DNA from: Acanthochromis polyacanthus
Taxonomy: Eukaryota; Chordata; Actinopteri; Pomacentridae
NCBI RefSeq assembly: GCF_021347895.1
Contig: NC_067127.1
Location: 15,286,984-15,350,983, forward strand
Direction of reading: 5' to 3'
DNA: 64,000 bases
Below the pieces are notes generated by a model. That model was not told where the DNA came from. It ran no database searches and saw only the letters and a list, made by a program, of their open reading frames with translations. The position numbers were made by a program, and so were the translations under genes. This document shows positions 48,801-63,500 of this stretch, in pieces (positions within the stretch are counted from its first letter, which is position 1; each line of letters begins with the position of its first letter).

Positions 48801-51800
48801 TGAATAAATAAAGACATCATATGCCAGTCCTCCATCTTTGGCATAAATTGCATCTCCTTTATTATCTTTTTGACACAACACTGAGCAGGAACGCAGATCA
48901 AGTCAAACTCACATGTGTTCTTGAGATGGACAGTGGCTCTGTCCTTGCTCCATGGACTCGTTGGCTCCCATCCTCAGCTAGCTCTGCCTCCCCTGCCCCC
49001 CCTGCCTGCTCCTGATCTCCAGCCACCCTCCACATCCACCTGCTACCCCCAAAACTCCTTCTCTTTATGGCTGTGATCCTCGCAGAGTGAAGGCAGGCAG
49101 CCTGCGTTAGAGGAGGCGAGCAGCGGCTGAGCTGGCTGTGCTGCAGTGCAGAGGATGAGCGAGTTCTGCTCGCATCAGGAGCAAAGCAGCGGATGATTAA
49201 GGGCTCCTCACTTTAGGCATCCCCGATCCTCTGCCCCTCTACAGACTGGGAATATTCCTGCTTCTCATCTGGTGATTCAGTGATGCTGCACCAGAAGGGA
49301 TAAAATCTCCAAGAGCAAAATGCAAAAGAGGGAATAATCCAAAACAAAAAGAATTTAATAATGATAACAATAATAATCCTTCTTTCTTTCTGTCTTGCAT
49401 GTGTGTCTGAGGTGCCTCTTCTCTGTTTGCCTTCTGATATCGCTGAGCTGTGTTGCTGCTCTCCCTGCCTCCTCCCCCCTCTTCCATCCACTCTCTCCCC
49501 CGACACCAACCTCCTGCGCCTTTAAAAAGACAAGCGGCTTTTTCTCGTCTGCTACTGCGACTATGCAGGAGAGCCAAACAATAGAAGACCCCCAAACCAC
49601 TCTGGTTAACAGGCGCTTTCTCCGTCACTCCTCTTCTTCTTGCCTCCCACAGAGCGCGTACCTTATGAAATTGCCTGTTTCCTGCCAGGATCCCCCCCTC
49701 TCTCACCCAGTGAGTGGTAGAGTGAGGATTTCATTTTTGTGCCTCCTTTTCACACAATGGAAGCTTCCAACTCTCAGCTTAGCCAACCAGAGGGATGCCT
49801 GAGGTAAACAATAGGCTCTGAGAAACTAGTATGTGAGTGTGTGTGTTATTCAACTGTGACCCTATTTTATTCTCTTTCATTCAAGCCAGTCCACCAGCAA
49901 TTCCGTAACAGCACATGTGAACAAAAAAGGCATTACAGAAAGAAAAGAAGGAAACTGAAAGAGCTGAGATTACAGATATCTCCCCCTTGCTTTACCATAT
50001 ATATTCTTTGCTCAAGAACAAAGATCTATGCTTCCTGACATATGAGCATCTAAATGTTATGCTAAACTGTCTCTGTGATGAGTCCTGGCAGCAGGCTGGG
50101 CCACTGATCTAATTTACTGCCACTCTCTCCAAACCTTCATCTGCATTAAAGACCGTAAAGTCTAGCCATGTCTTCCAGTTTCTCTTTTTTTAGTCATCTG
50201 CGTGTGAAAGACACATAGAATATGTCCTGCGGGGCAGAAACAAGAGCAGAAACAGGTTCAACAATTTTCCCATTGATTGTCAAGGCAATGGGAAAGAGAC
50301 ACTTTGGAAATATGAGAAGAATAAATCCATTGTGCACTCATGGGAAAGTCAAGAATTGAGGGCTCAGTACAAAAACTCGAGCCTGCAGGACTTGTAGTCG
50401 CACAAAGTTGCCGTATTGAGGTTTCAGGTGTCGTATCTGTGCCTGTCAGGGCAGAAAATGACTCAAAGAACTCTGCAAAACACAAAATCTGGTGTTCATG
50501 TACAAACCTAACACCACATTTGAAAAAGGGGTGCGTTTGCATGTAAACATAAAGTCCATTAACTGATGAACATTGATGGGATTCTGGTCTCAAATGGGTT
50601 GTTGGTCGATGTTTCAAGACCTGAGGGGACAAGTAAAAAAAAAAATCACTGCCCACTCCCAACTCCCAACAGAGACCCCTGTTAAAGCAAAAATATTGAT
50701 TCCTACGTCCATACAGACCCCTTCCCCCATACAAGTTCACATGTATCTAGGGCAGAAATACATGTATGAAGTACATGTTCCTGCTCTACTGAATGGCTGA
50801 CATAAACATCCTCTCTTTGTTGCAGCTATAAGAGTGTGGCCGTGTACTTTGGCTTCAGCTGCAGAAAACGCAGAAATAAAAAATTCAACAAACTCATGCA
50901 CTGGAAGATATGGTTGTGGCAGTTTTTTCTGAAAGATTCATAACTCAGAAATAGAACTGAAGGAGAATCAGGGTCATCGCGATCCATAATCTGCTCGAGG
51001 GTTTAAAGGTAATAGTATATCGTTTGACTGTGAAGGCGCAGAATACTTGGTGTTTTAGGGAGTATGGGTTGAAAATTGCTTTTACTTATGAGCATAGCAG
51101 CAGAAATATAACCTCTTTGTACTTCTGAAGCAGAGTTTAGTTGTATAACACACCGCGTTTAAATATGATTAGTGTGAATTTGGGGCTGGAATTTCAGATG
51201 CTGGAAATTTATCAACGAAATTTAACACGATGCAAAAAGGAAAAAATTCTGATTGCACACGCAGTTCAAGCTAATATGTGCACCGAAATCTCGTGTTCAG
51301 TCTTGCAAACTTGCACAGACTCAAAGCAAGCAATGCAAACAAACAATATGGCCCTTAAATTGTCACAGAAAAGTCAAAGAAACAAGATTACCCAAACAAC
51401 CACGAGCTAGAAAAGAAAAGACCACAAACAGGGTACTCTCCCCTACAGCAAATTACAGGCACTGAGTAAGTATGTGATAACACAAAAACCAATAAAAATA
51501 CACAGTGACAGTGTATCAGATCAGATCACCATGTCTGTAAAGCGAATATATATAAACAGAAATATACATGCAGTGCAACATAAAAATGCTGCTATAATCA
51601 GCGAAACATCACTGGTGACACAGTTGTGACAAAGTGGGACACTAACTGTAAATATAGAGGATTGATGTTTGTTGTTGTGAGTAAAATTGCTCACATACAC
51701 AGTGAGATGGAAATAAATGCATTTTTATGTGTTCTTGAACACAATGAAACGTATGTTTTGGGGAATCCTGGTTTCAGATGATGACACTGATTGCTGATGT

Positions 51801-54800
51801 GCGCCTCTAATCCTCCTTCTGAAGAACTGCTGACCGGACAGGATAAGGGCTTTAATTTTTCTATGCCAAGAAAAGGCTGCATTGCTCTCATCCGCAATCA
51901 CTAATGGGGAAGATTTCCTGAGTCTGCAGTTACCGTACGTCTCGTTAAAACATAGGTTGAGAGTCAGTGGCGTTCTGTCTTTGTGGTTTAGCAAATTAAA
52001 TGATAGAGCAGGGGAGTAATCAGGGCACCTCAAAAAGAAAGAAATGAAGGCTTGGACATCCACAATAATGGTGAGAACACATTTGTCATGAATATATAAG
52101 TATATGAGGAGTATAAATACCATTATCTCTCAAATGAAGTTCCTTTATGAGGCCTTCTCTACAGTCTTGACTAGAAAATGTGAGGACCATTAGAATATTT
52201 GCAAATTATTCTAATGTGGCAGCAGGAGAAGATTGGTTTTAGCGTTTTCAGGGGAATCCAGGAAAACAAATAAATCAAAGCAATCCTCACTGTTTCGCTG
52301 CCGGGGACTGTCTTCACAACACAAAGCATGTGTATAAAACGTGTGGGAGTACTGACAGATTAATTATTTTGAATGATTATTTGGTAAGAAAAGGCAGGCT
52401 GCTTTGTTTTTTATCAGCGAAGGATGCAATTATTACTCATGCAACTCAATGAATCATTCAGAGGGGGAAAAAAAAGAACATTAACATGAGTGTTTTTAGA
52501 TTACTAACATTTTCATTGTGTCACAGTGAATGTAGCTGTTTACATGTCAACTATTAATCACCAACTATTTTGAGAATGAATTAATCAGTTTGAGCAATTG
52601 TTAGAAAATAAAATCTAAATTCTCTGACTTAAGCTTCTGATGTTTAATTATTTTCTGGTTTCTTTAATCCTATATGACAGTAAACTTCATATGTTTTAGG
52701 TTGAGGACAAAACAAAACATTTGATGACGCTATCTTTGGAAAACAGTGACAACATTTTTCATCATTTTGTGACATTTTAAACACCAAATTGGAAAATAAT
52801 CGGAAGAGAGACGTTCAAGTCCTTGTGTAGGCAAAGCATTTGTCCAGCTAATATGCCTTTGAGCCAAATAATAAACGTCGAGAAGCTCTGAAGGAGCTGC
52901 TAAGTCACTACAGGGACTGACACATTCCTACTGTATTGCATCAAATAATGTATATTTGAGTGTGTTTTGTATTGCACATGAACTAATGTAATAGACTCAA
53001 AGCAAAGTACAGACCTACACATATGTTGGCACAGATATTGTGAGCCTTTGGGCAAACAGGACGATCTCTAATGTCTAATCAGAATATTCCGTCCACGTTG
53101 CTTGGCTGGTTCTCTGCTCCTCTCCAGTGCTATCTAGCAAGCCTGTCAGATGTCATAAATAATGTAACGACACTATACCAGCCTGGAAGTCTCAAAAATG
53201 TCACTTTTCAGAGAGAGGGGTGTGTTTATAAAGCGAGACAGGAACACAGTTGACATTATCCTGAAAAAAATGTATATATCCACGCAGAAAACATCTGATT
53301 GTGTCTTTATCCATCTGCACACTGGTTCATACTGAGCGGGAGTATCTGTCTGTGTTCATTCATGTGTGCTTCAGGTGACTGCAGCAGTCAGACAGCAGAG
53401 TGCAGACGCAGGCTGGCAATAAAACATGAGGATGGACTGTGCAAAGGAAAAACCACCCTCTGCTGGTTGTAAATAAAGCTGCACTGTGAAAGCGGCTGAG
53501 TCATTCCCTCTAATAAAATAAACTCTATGGAATAAATTGCAAACCCAAAAGGGACTGCGGAGGAATGTTTGGTGCTTTCAGTGGGGAAACTTTGCTGATT
53601 GTGAAATAATGATCATCATTTAAATGCAATCAGCATGAAATGAAAATCTCGGTGTCCTGGTTTGAAGCAGCAGCTGTGAGTGATCACTATGGGAAGAACC
53701 GAGCCATAATACGTCAAGTGGTTATGATGGGGCAGATTGTGCAACGGTGAAAAGGCGCAGTGTGTTTAAAATATCTATGTATACACATTTAGTCCTTTTG
53801 CTATGTTCGCCATTAACAAGCCACAATTACACAGTATGCATTTAAGTTTCCACAACCGCTAAGTTCACATTAGCAAATCCTGTTTCCTTTGAGCTCATGT
53901 GGTAGGCGTGCATTGCAGTGCCATACTGTAATTTGCGAGGGTGGTAATAAGACATAGCAGACAAAATTAGCTTAAGATTTCACTTAGAAAAGTGCAATAA
54001 TTCTGTATATATTTTATCTATGTATGGCCAGCACTGACAAGAGTTATATTACACAGTTATTTAGAATAACAGTTCGTTTTCAAGCAAATACACTTAAACG
54101 AAGTCTTGCTGAACATTAGATAAGAGTGATGCCACTTTCATGGTAAACATGACAGCAAAAATCAGGTTTTTACCTTGTTATCATATGTTGTTTTTTATAT
54201 CCTAGAAGACATATCATGAGCAAAATCAGCTGTCAGCACCCTAACTGATCATTTCCACCTTCAAAAACACAGATTCAGACAGTCAAAGTTTTATAACAAA
54301 CCTAAAGAGACAGCATAATGGAACTTTTTGTATAATTATTCCTCCTCAGACTTGGTTTCTGGTTTGAACATGTGTTGCTGAATTACTTTAATATTACAAC
54401 TTGTCATTGTGTAGCACAAAGTAGTTCTACAGAGAGTGGGGAGGGGTGAGCAGAAATAGAGACAGGGACTTCATACACTTTCATAATTTAAAGAAAGCAA
54501 CCATGCAGAATTACAACTGAGCTATTTAGAGCAGGAAGAGATTATTTTAATAGCAAAAAAAAAAAAACTATACAGAGTTTAGGGTGCACTGAAACTTAGC
54601 CCCAAGACTGGAGGGAAGCAACAGATTTCACCTACCCGCATCACCAAAGCCAACTAATTAACACATGTACAAAGTGACATTATGTCTTTTTTATGTGAAA
54701 TATGAGCTGTACTATTTTTTAATGTGAGGAGATACTGCACCTATGGGGGTAAAAAACAGTTCAACACTTAAAGATGTAGACAGATAGTTGGACATTTAGC

Positions 54801-57450
54801 TGCTACCCTTATTTAAGTCTGTATGGTGAGATATGATTGTTCTTTTAAGCTGGAAAAGTTTACAGATATACATATATATATATAAGAATTTAAATAACAT
54901 TTAAATCAAGATCAAGCTTGATAGTGTGTTATACTATCATAGAATTGCAAAAATGCTGCAAGTTATCAATGTTAGGGATCAAACATTAGCGACATGAATC
55001 AATTATAACATGTATATCCAAATGTATCTGCTTCAAAATCCCATAAAGGGCAACCGTCTGCTGTTTGAATGTGAAAATAATCTTAAATCTTCACATTTTA
55101 CTCTCAGCAAGCAACAGAAAATGCATCTTCCCTAAAATGTGACCATTTTCCTTTAAGTTGGGATCAGGAAATCGTGCAAATTCCTCTTGTTGAGCTCTAG
55201 GAAATCAGGATCAACAAGACAGTTCAGTGTGCCAGATGTCAATCTAATGCTGTAATTTGACTTGAACTGTGCAGCTGAAAGGATAAGGACAAGCTACTTC
55301 TCAGGAGGCGGGTTAAGGTGGCTGATGTCAGTACAGGACAAATCTATTGCAAGGTCTAACTAAAGGACAAAAATTCACATCAGGTTTTGTTGAGTTCATG
55401 ATAATAAACTTTACCTTGAAATAATAAATGACCTCATGAGCGGATTGAGGAACATGTTCATACCTTATAGGGACAGGGCAGGGTGCAGGAGCAGGGTGAA
55501 GGTCCTCACAGGGGTGAGTAGGAGGTGCAGGAGGGGATGCAGAAACTGGAGGAGGAAGGCTGGGGGATGCAGGTGGGGTCGGTAGAGCTTCAGAGGTGTC
55601 TCTCTCCGGAGGGGTGGAAGAAAGAGTAGGGATCTCTGAAGTATCTTGGAGGTGAGAAGGCAGGGCGGGCAGGATGTGGTGGTCAAAGGTAGGAGGTGGG
55701 GGAGAGGCGGGATGGACAGGGTGACCTCTCTGTGCCTGCTCAGCGAGGGAGGGCCTGCAGGGGAGGGGACACAAAACATCAACACACAGACCAAAACACT
55801 TAGTCCACTGATGCCGATTTGGAGTCCGCATTCCACTAAATTCCTGTACAAATGATCCATGAAGTGAACTTACCTGAAAGCAGAGTAAGACGGAACACTC
55901 TGCTCGGCGCTGTGACCTAAACCTAGCAGTGACTTGAAAAATAAAAGGCTCACTCCAACCATCCTAAGAACGCTTTGTCATTTAAATCACATGAAAGTGT
56001 CACTCCACTCATCAGTCCCCTTTCATGGCAGTCCATGCTTGTTCTACTTGCCCTCTGCACTGAAGTAGCCTGTTTGAGGCAGTCTGGCTCTGTCATCATT
56101 GGCCACCTGGTGGAGTGGATTTGGCCCTGATCCAGGCCCGTCTTATCAGGAGTGGTAGGAACTCTAATCTGACAGGCAATGCGATGGACGCCCATGCAGC
56201 TGTTCCCCACTTGGGGCATGCCTCCTGTTTAGCTCTAAAAATATCCCAGTAGCCTCTTCTGCAAAATAGAGCTTCACAATGCCTCCATCAACCAAAGCAT
56301 ATATACTCAGGCATCAAGTCAACCGTCTGCTGAGCTGCACTAATGTCTCCTCCAGCTCATTTCAGACTGAAACACTGCCCAGTTACTCGCCAGCTTTCTC
56401 CAGTAAAGTCAGAACTTAATAGCATTTAATGAGCGTGTGTGCTTTTCTTATGGCCGTAGCAAGTCCAGGTTAACATTTGAACACTGATGTGGTTCAATCG
56501 CTCCATTATAAAAGCACTGAATTTTCAAACTGGTGCAGGACGGTTGCATACAAGAGGAAACATCCTCAAATTTCATATATGATTTTTTTATTTGGCTCCA
56601 CTGCCCTATTTACAAATCCATAGTCAGAAACTTACACCCGCAGGCCAAAGCTATACATGTGTCAGCGTCTGTGGCCAACTTGGCACATGCTGCCTGGAAA
56701 TAGAAACAACCAAGTCACAACATAGTTTGAACAAACTGTCATAGGACTTGCTGCTGTCACCAGAGACGGACAAAAACAGTTTTGGGGCAGATAGAAAAAA
56801 AATCTAAATAAAGTCAGTTATCAAATCTAATTGAGAAGAGATAATTGAAAGAAAATAAAATTATTCTATTTACGAGATTCAACTATTTCCTAATTCAGTG
56901 ACGTTTTTCCAGAGATAATGTCAGCTGACTCACTCTGGTTAGCTGCTGGAGACTTCCAACTAAAGTGCGGCCTCCAGAAATGATGTACAAGAAGTAGCAG
57001 AAGCTTTCTGTCTTAAACAGCATGAATGTTACAAATTAGATGGAGCACATGTGCTCTGTTACGGCAAGACCTCCAACAGTTTCACATCACTTTAGTTTTA
57101 CTGTTGGCATTAGCACCTGGAAGCTGTCCAACACTGTTTTTATTGTTCCTAATTCACCTGTGTGAAGTGAACACCTCAGTTAGTTCAAAGCAGAAACAGA
57201 GAAGACACTTCATTCTCTAACCTCCACTTCGACAAATTAGGACTGAAGCTGCTTTCCGTGTGCTTTACTCAAGCCATACGCACACAAAATTCATACCACC
57301 TACATGAAACAGCTGGATTCAAGTAGAAGCAGAGTGTTTCACAGAGATCTGTAAATAAAACCAGCTGAATGTACAGAGAAACATGTCTTTTAATGCTGTA
57401 ATAATGGGAGGACCATTTCTGTCCAGAAGCCAACAGCTAGCTCATACCGT

Positions 57451-57543
<93 letters not shown>

Positions 57544-60500
57544 CCACATTCAAGAACACACTATATGTATATATTGCAAATACATACTTCATAAATCACT
57601 GAATTCTGCTCTGCCACTATTGAGATAAAACACTATTCACAAGCAGGTTTGTGTGCTTCAATAAATGACTGACACGAGTTTATGCTCTTCACTTGTGCCG
57701 GCAAAAGGAAAGTGAACCTAAAATCACCATGGCAACTAGTCTATTTACAGTACAATGTGGGCTCCTTTTCACTCCAAAAACGAGGATGAGAAAGATCCTA
57801 CATACTACAATCCACTTTTATGCCATATGTGAGCAAAACAGTCAGCGGCCCTTTATGTTTCCTGGAAGATTCAAAAACATTCATTAGCTTGCATGCTTAT
57901 GTTAAACGTCTGTCATTCTGACCAGAGCTTTGGAAAACTCAGAGACAGGAGTTAATCATTATCTTGACAACTACTGAGGAAGTTTCCTGCCAGTCAGAGA
58001 AGGCAGCACAACATGCTGTAACCTGTAAAAGTTTCCTATAAATGGGAGGAGGTACATTGTTGTTCATTTCGCAACTTAGTTCCAGAGAAGCCTACTATCA
58101 GTTCCTTCGTCTTTCCATTTGTCCCTTCCCTCCACCCATCTGGTGAGGTCAGCAGAGGCAGGGCGTAATTAGCGCTAGTTACCTACAAACCATCTGCTGC
58201 ATCCACCTGGTGGGATTTAAACACAAACACTTACTGTAGACGCACACACAGACAGAGAAGCACGACAACAACTTTCTGTCAACTCACCCAGATTTCAGCT
58301 GCGGATAAATCCATCGCACAACATCAGAGGTAACTACAGCAAGCGATGGAAATGACTTCAGATGGAAATGACAGCAAAGCCACTGACTGTACGTCCCAGT
58401 GCGCCTCTCCTCTGTCTGTGACTGACTCTGTCATACACACTCCACACCGCAGCACATGCTCGAGTGTTTCTCTGAACCCTGGCTTTTGTTCCACTCTGTC
58501 TGGTCTGTGCAAATGACTTCAGTGGGGCTGAGTGCCTGCCCAAATTCCTCCCACTACAGGCTTCAGTTCACAAAGCCGCACAGACTGAGCAGGACTGACA
58601 GCTAGGACAGCCTCTGGGGGCGGAGGAAAAAAACACATGCACACACACTCACACACACATGTCATCGGCCATGCAGACACATTTCTGTGTCTGCCACATG
58701 TATGCAAGTGTAACTTTATCTTTTGATGAAACCAAAGGGAAATATCACTGTCACTCTTCCTCTTTCCAAATCTGAACAAAGCGCTGTGTCTCCAACAGCA
58801 GTGATGGGACAAGTGTTGAGACTCACAGGCAGCAAGTGCTACTCCGGTATGTGGGATGGCTCCTCGGCATGCAGCGGGAGAAAGTGACAAAAAATGAAGA
58901 TAACAAGGAGGCAAAAATAAAAATAAATAATCTGTAATGATTTGAGTTATTTTAAATATACCAAAAGAGACAAATCAAACAATAAATCCAACACAGTGCC
59001 TTCATAACCTCCTTAAATGCACTATGGATAGGTGATTTTTTTGAGTAAAACAATAAACTATGTGGGAAGTTAGTCATGCTGGAGCTGTTAAAACGCTTGA
59101 ATAAATACTGAATGCCAGCATCGAGGTCGACTCAACAACACACTGCTTTACTGTGTATATTTAACTCAGTCAGAAATTTTCACAGCATGAAGGGTTTCGC
59201 TGCCGTCACATCAACCAGTGCGGATCTGTGAGACTCCAGCTCATTCGTCCAGTCAGACACTGTTAAACCGCTGCAGACAGAAACAACCTAGCAGACGCCC
59301 TCTGAGTGTCTGAAAGCCAAACAAAGCCACCAACGGGACTCTCCGGGCGCATGGAAATCCATTTCAAATGTGTGACAGGCAGGGCAGTGTGTGAGCTGCT
59401 AAGCTGTAAAGCACATGTTCCCCTGAGAATCCCCATTTTACACATCGGTTAGCTGCAATAAAATGTCTCTACGGCATCGCTTACATGACAAAGAAAAAGT
59501 TATGAGAACTTTCAGAAAACGTATCTGGTCCAAAATTATCCTGATATGGGGCTCCCTGTTGGAAAATCAACTAATAACCAAACAAAACTTCAGATATTAG
59601 CAAATTAGGGATTATAAGGACACATTTTGTTTAAACCCAAAAAACAGTCTGCTGGTTGCAGCCATCTAGGGAAACATTACTTTGCGGTTTACTCAGACAT
59701 GTAAAGCAGACTTTTACTGGAAACCGTAGACATAAATTCATAGTGCAGGCTATATGAAACACACAGTAAAAAGTGATTTGTCATGTTCATTAAACAACAA
59801 AAGTAATAAGAGAATAGACATGTCATTATGAGATGTAAAGATACTCAAAAAACTCATCGTCGTGGATTGTGCATCAGTCTTTTGGTTGTTTAAAGGCACT
59901 TACCCACTGTCTTGTAGCTCCTCAGCAGGCTCTTGGATTGTTTCTGTCACTGTGGTTTTCTCAGCTGGGACTGTAAATGTCTCCACAGGTGGGATCTCTA
60001 CTGGTTTTTCCACTTGTTCCTCTGTCAGCTCACTGATCAGCTCCTGCTCTGGTTGAATGGTCTCTGTTGCTGGTTCTGGTTCCTCATCCTTTGCCGGCTC
60101 TAGAAATTCTACCTCATTTTTCACTGGTTCTGGGATCTGCTCTGGTATTTTTGTTGGTGTGAAGATCTCAGCTGCTTCCTCCAGAGAAGTTACTGGCTTC
60201 TTTTCTTCTGGAAACTCATCTGGAGGCTCCTCTTCTTTCTTGGCTGGTTCTGGGAGCTCTCCGTTTTTGGGTTCTTCTGCAAACTCTGCTTTTATGCTCT
60301 GTGTTGGTTTGTAAAGTTCTGCTGTCTGTTTTGTTGGCTCTGGAGGATCTGTTGTCTTTTTTAGAGGTTCAGGAAGGTCAGTTGGCTTCTTCAGGAGACA
60401 TTGGATCTCTGTTGTCTTCTCTGCTGCTTGCTCTGGTGGTGGGATCTCCTCTTGTCTCAGAGGAGCAGCTACCTCCTCAGTTGGAGTCAGAAACTCCAGT

Positions 60501-63500
60501 TGAGGAGACTCCAGAGATGGGAGGGGTCTGGAAAAAAACAATACAAGAAGAGGGTGTTGGGGGATTTGTTGTTTAGTTTACAGCACATGCTCAAGGAATG
60601 ACTGACAAATCACAAGTGTTTTGTGTGAGGGCATGTGTCCTTGTAAGAGGGTGGAGTGTATGCACAAGTTCTCTCGGTATGTTTGTGTTGTTATATTGTG
60701 TTGAGCAGTAGGTTTTGCACGAGAAAAGGCTCATTCTTGCACTGGAGACCAGGCACGATGTCACAGCTGATGTCACCCTTTGAATATAAAGGACTGCATT
60801 ACTTCCATTAGGCTTCAACAGGCACAGTCATCTGACCCGAGCTCAAGCTAATACAAAGTGCAGCTCTGTGTTTACCTCCTCATTCATATTCATTGTCACA
60901 CTGCTCTCCGCAATATCAGTCCAAACAAGGCCTAAACATGGTGTTACTGGAATGCTAAGTTGAAAAAAAAAAAAAAAGACAGAAATCTATGGTAACAGAC
61001 TGAACATCACAGGTTTACAACTCAGGGGAATATAAATATGAATTAAATCAAAATTCTTTTCATCCTTTCTCTTTGTGATGTACTAGAGCAGATGATATGT
61101 GACAGCACGCTAACATGCACGCATTAAGGGTGAGGGGGCATCACGACCTCTTGTGACCTTTAACATATTTTTTATCCTCTAATCTCTGGTTCTTACACAC
61201 ACGCATATACAACACACACACACACGTGTTTACCTTGAGGCATCCACTGTGTTCACTTGCTCCCTCTGAGAGAGGGAAGCAGCTTCTTTTAGTGCTTTTA
61301 TCCAGCTTGTCTCTGGCTCCTGGGCTGTTAGTCCAGTGGGAGGACTCCCTGACACTTGTTCAACAGGAGAAGCGCAGGCAGGATGTATTTCGAGTGATTT
61401 TTCTTCACAATGAGAAGCAGCAACAGTGGGGTGTACTATAATATCATCCTCGGGCTTTGAATCTGACACCTGCTCAGTGGGTTTTTCTGACTGGGTAGGG
61501 GCTACAAGGGGGTCAGATGGAGCTACGGTAATATCAGCAGTCATTTTCTCTTTTATATCACTGTCACTTTCTGCTGCCTTAGAAAATCCAACGCTCCCCT
61601 CTGAGTGAACCATCTCTGTGCTGCTGTGTGACACCTCACTTTGAAAGTAGCCTGACACTTTCATTGATTCTGACCCACTGTCTTTAGCGCTCCCAGTTAA
61701 ATTTACAACCCCCTGCTTTTCTATTGCTTCATTGTCTATTACTTTTATCTCACTTTGTTCTTTCTCCTCCTGGCTGCTAACTTTCTCTTCATCCAAAGCA
61801 GCTTTATCTTCTTTTGTGATCTCCTCTACATCGGGGCCTTTTATGGGTGTTTGTACTACTGAGCTGCTTTGTGTGGCTGAAGTTTTATTGGAGCCTTGGA
61901 GCTCTAGAGGCCTGCACACTGTATCCTGAATTTCACACTCCCCGGTTTCACTGCTGTTGCTTTTCACAGTCGTTGCAGCACTGAAATCCTTTTCCACAGT
62001 TTCCAGTTGCCCAGCAGGATCCGGCAGAGTGCTGAATAACTTTGTAGGAATTTCTTCAGTCTGGTTTGAGCTTGGAATAATGTCTGTTTGAATGTCATAG
62101 CTATCTGTGCTGACCTTTGATGAAACAGAAATGGGGACAGGTGAAATCTCATGTCGCTGTGAAGCTGGCTCAACAGATGCAGCAGTGCTCTTTGACACCT
62201 CAGGTTTTCTATATTGATCTTGACAGGCAGCTGATAGATTGCTTTTTTGCTGACCTTTTCCTTCCAGATCACTCATAAATTCAGTGTCTGGCATTAAATC
62301 TGTATCTGACCCACCTACCACTGAACCAGGGCTTTTACTCCCATCTATCCCCTCTCTCGTCTCACCTACATGAGGGCAATCTATTGCCGTTCCTGTGTCG
62401 GCTGAGGCATTTTTCTCAGCACTCCTTCCACTCTCATTTAAATCACTAGCAAGGTGAGACGGCACATGTACCCCATCAACTACTAAAGCTTGCAGTCCCT
62501 CGCCTTTCTCCTGAACTACTGTGCCTTCATTGCCACTGCCATTATCACCTGTCAACTTATCCTTGCTTCCTGATTGACGCAAATCCCCAACAGAGTCGCC
62601 TCCTTCCTCTGCTGCCCTTTTTACTCCTGTATGTTCGGTCGTTTCTCCCCCCTGTAGACAGACACCTGACAGTTCCTCTGTGGGACGTCTGGATCCCAGA
62701 CTCTGTTGCTGTTGCTCTTGTTGCTGCGCAAAACAGTTTGGATCTGGTGTGGACTGTGATTGGCCAAGAGCTGCACACAAATCTGGTGCAGTGTCGGTGT
62801 AAGAGCTGCATTCCAGTGTTGCTGTTAGAGTTTGGCACAAAGTCTGGTCATAAACAGCCTGAGGTTCGCTACTAGATTCTACCTCAGCGTGTAGCATGTC
62901 CTCAGATGACCCTAAAGATCTGCTGGGAGATAAGGAACAACTTTCTGGCTCGCTTTTAGATGCAAAACCCCTCCTCCTTTCTTCTTCCTTCTTTATATCC
63001 CCTAATGGTGACTCAGTCTTTTGTACTTTATGCTTATGTGGTGGCTGCGGGGCTCCAATTTCCTCTACAGCCTCTTTATCTGGTCCATTACTCTGTGTTG
63101 GTGTTGTGCCTGTCTTTCCTGTCTGCAGTTCACTGTTGTCCGCTGCTTCCTTCTGATTGTCCACTGTTGCTTCTTCAACATGTTTCTTTTTCTCTTCAAA
63201 CAATGCGGAGGTCTGATCTCCCATTTTTTGTTTTTCTTTCATATTGTCTTGTTTAATTTCATCATAAGTCTCATCGGTAGGCAGATCAGGGCCGAGTGAG
63301 CAGCTGACATTTATGAGGTCATCCCTAATGGATGCTGCACAAATAACAGGTTCAATTGATTCTGGCTCTGTGTGAGTGAGAGAAATTATATTATCAGATT
63401 CACCCTTTGCCTGTGCACCAACTGCACCAGAAGGTTCGGTGGGACGAGGCAAGTTTTCCTCTTGTGAAAACTGGATATTTACATCATTGGTACCAAAACT

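Noticed and set aside
49239..49706. 155-codon minus-strand frame
   Set aside because: Arg/Gly-rich GC patch with no family resemblance; more likely leader or promoter sequence.
55328..55463. Extension of the proline-rich exon past 55464
   Set aside because: Reading on to the second donor changes phase and does not fit the next conserved exon.
57383..57628. 81-codon plus frame with a Thr-His run
   Set aside because: It is the (CA)n repeat with open flanks.
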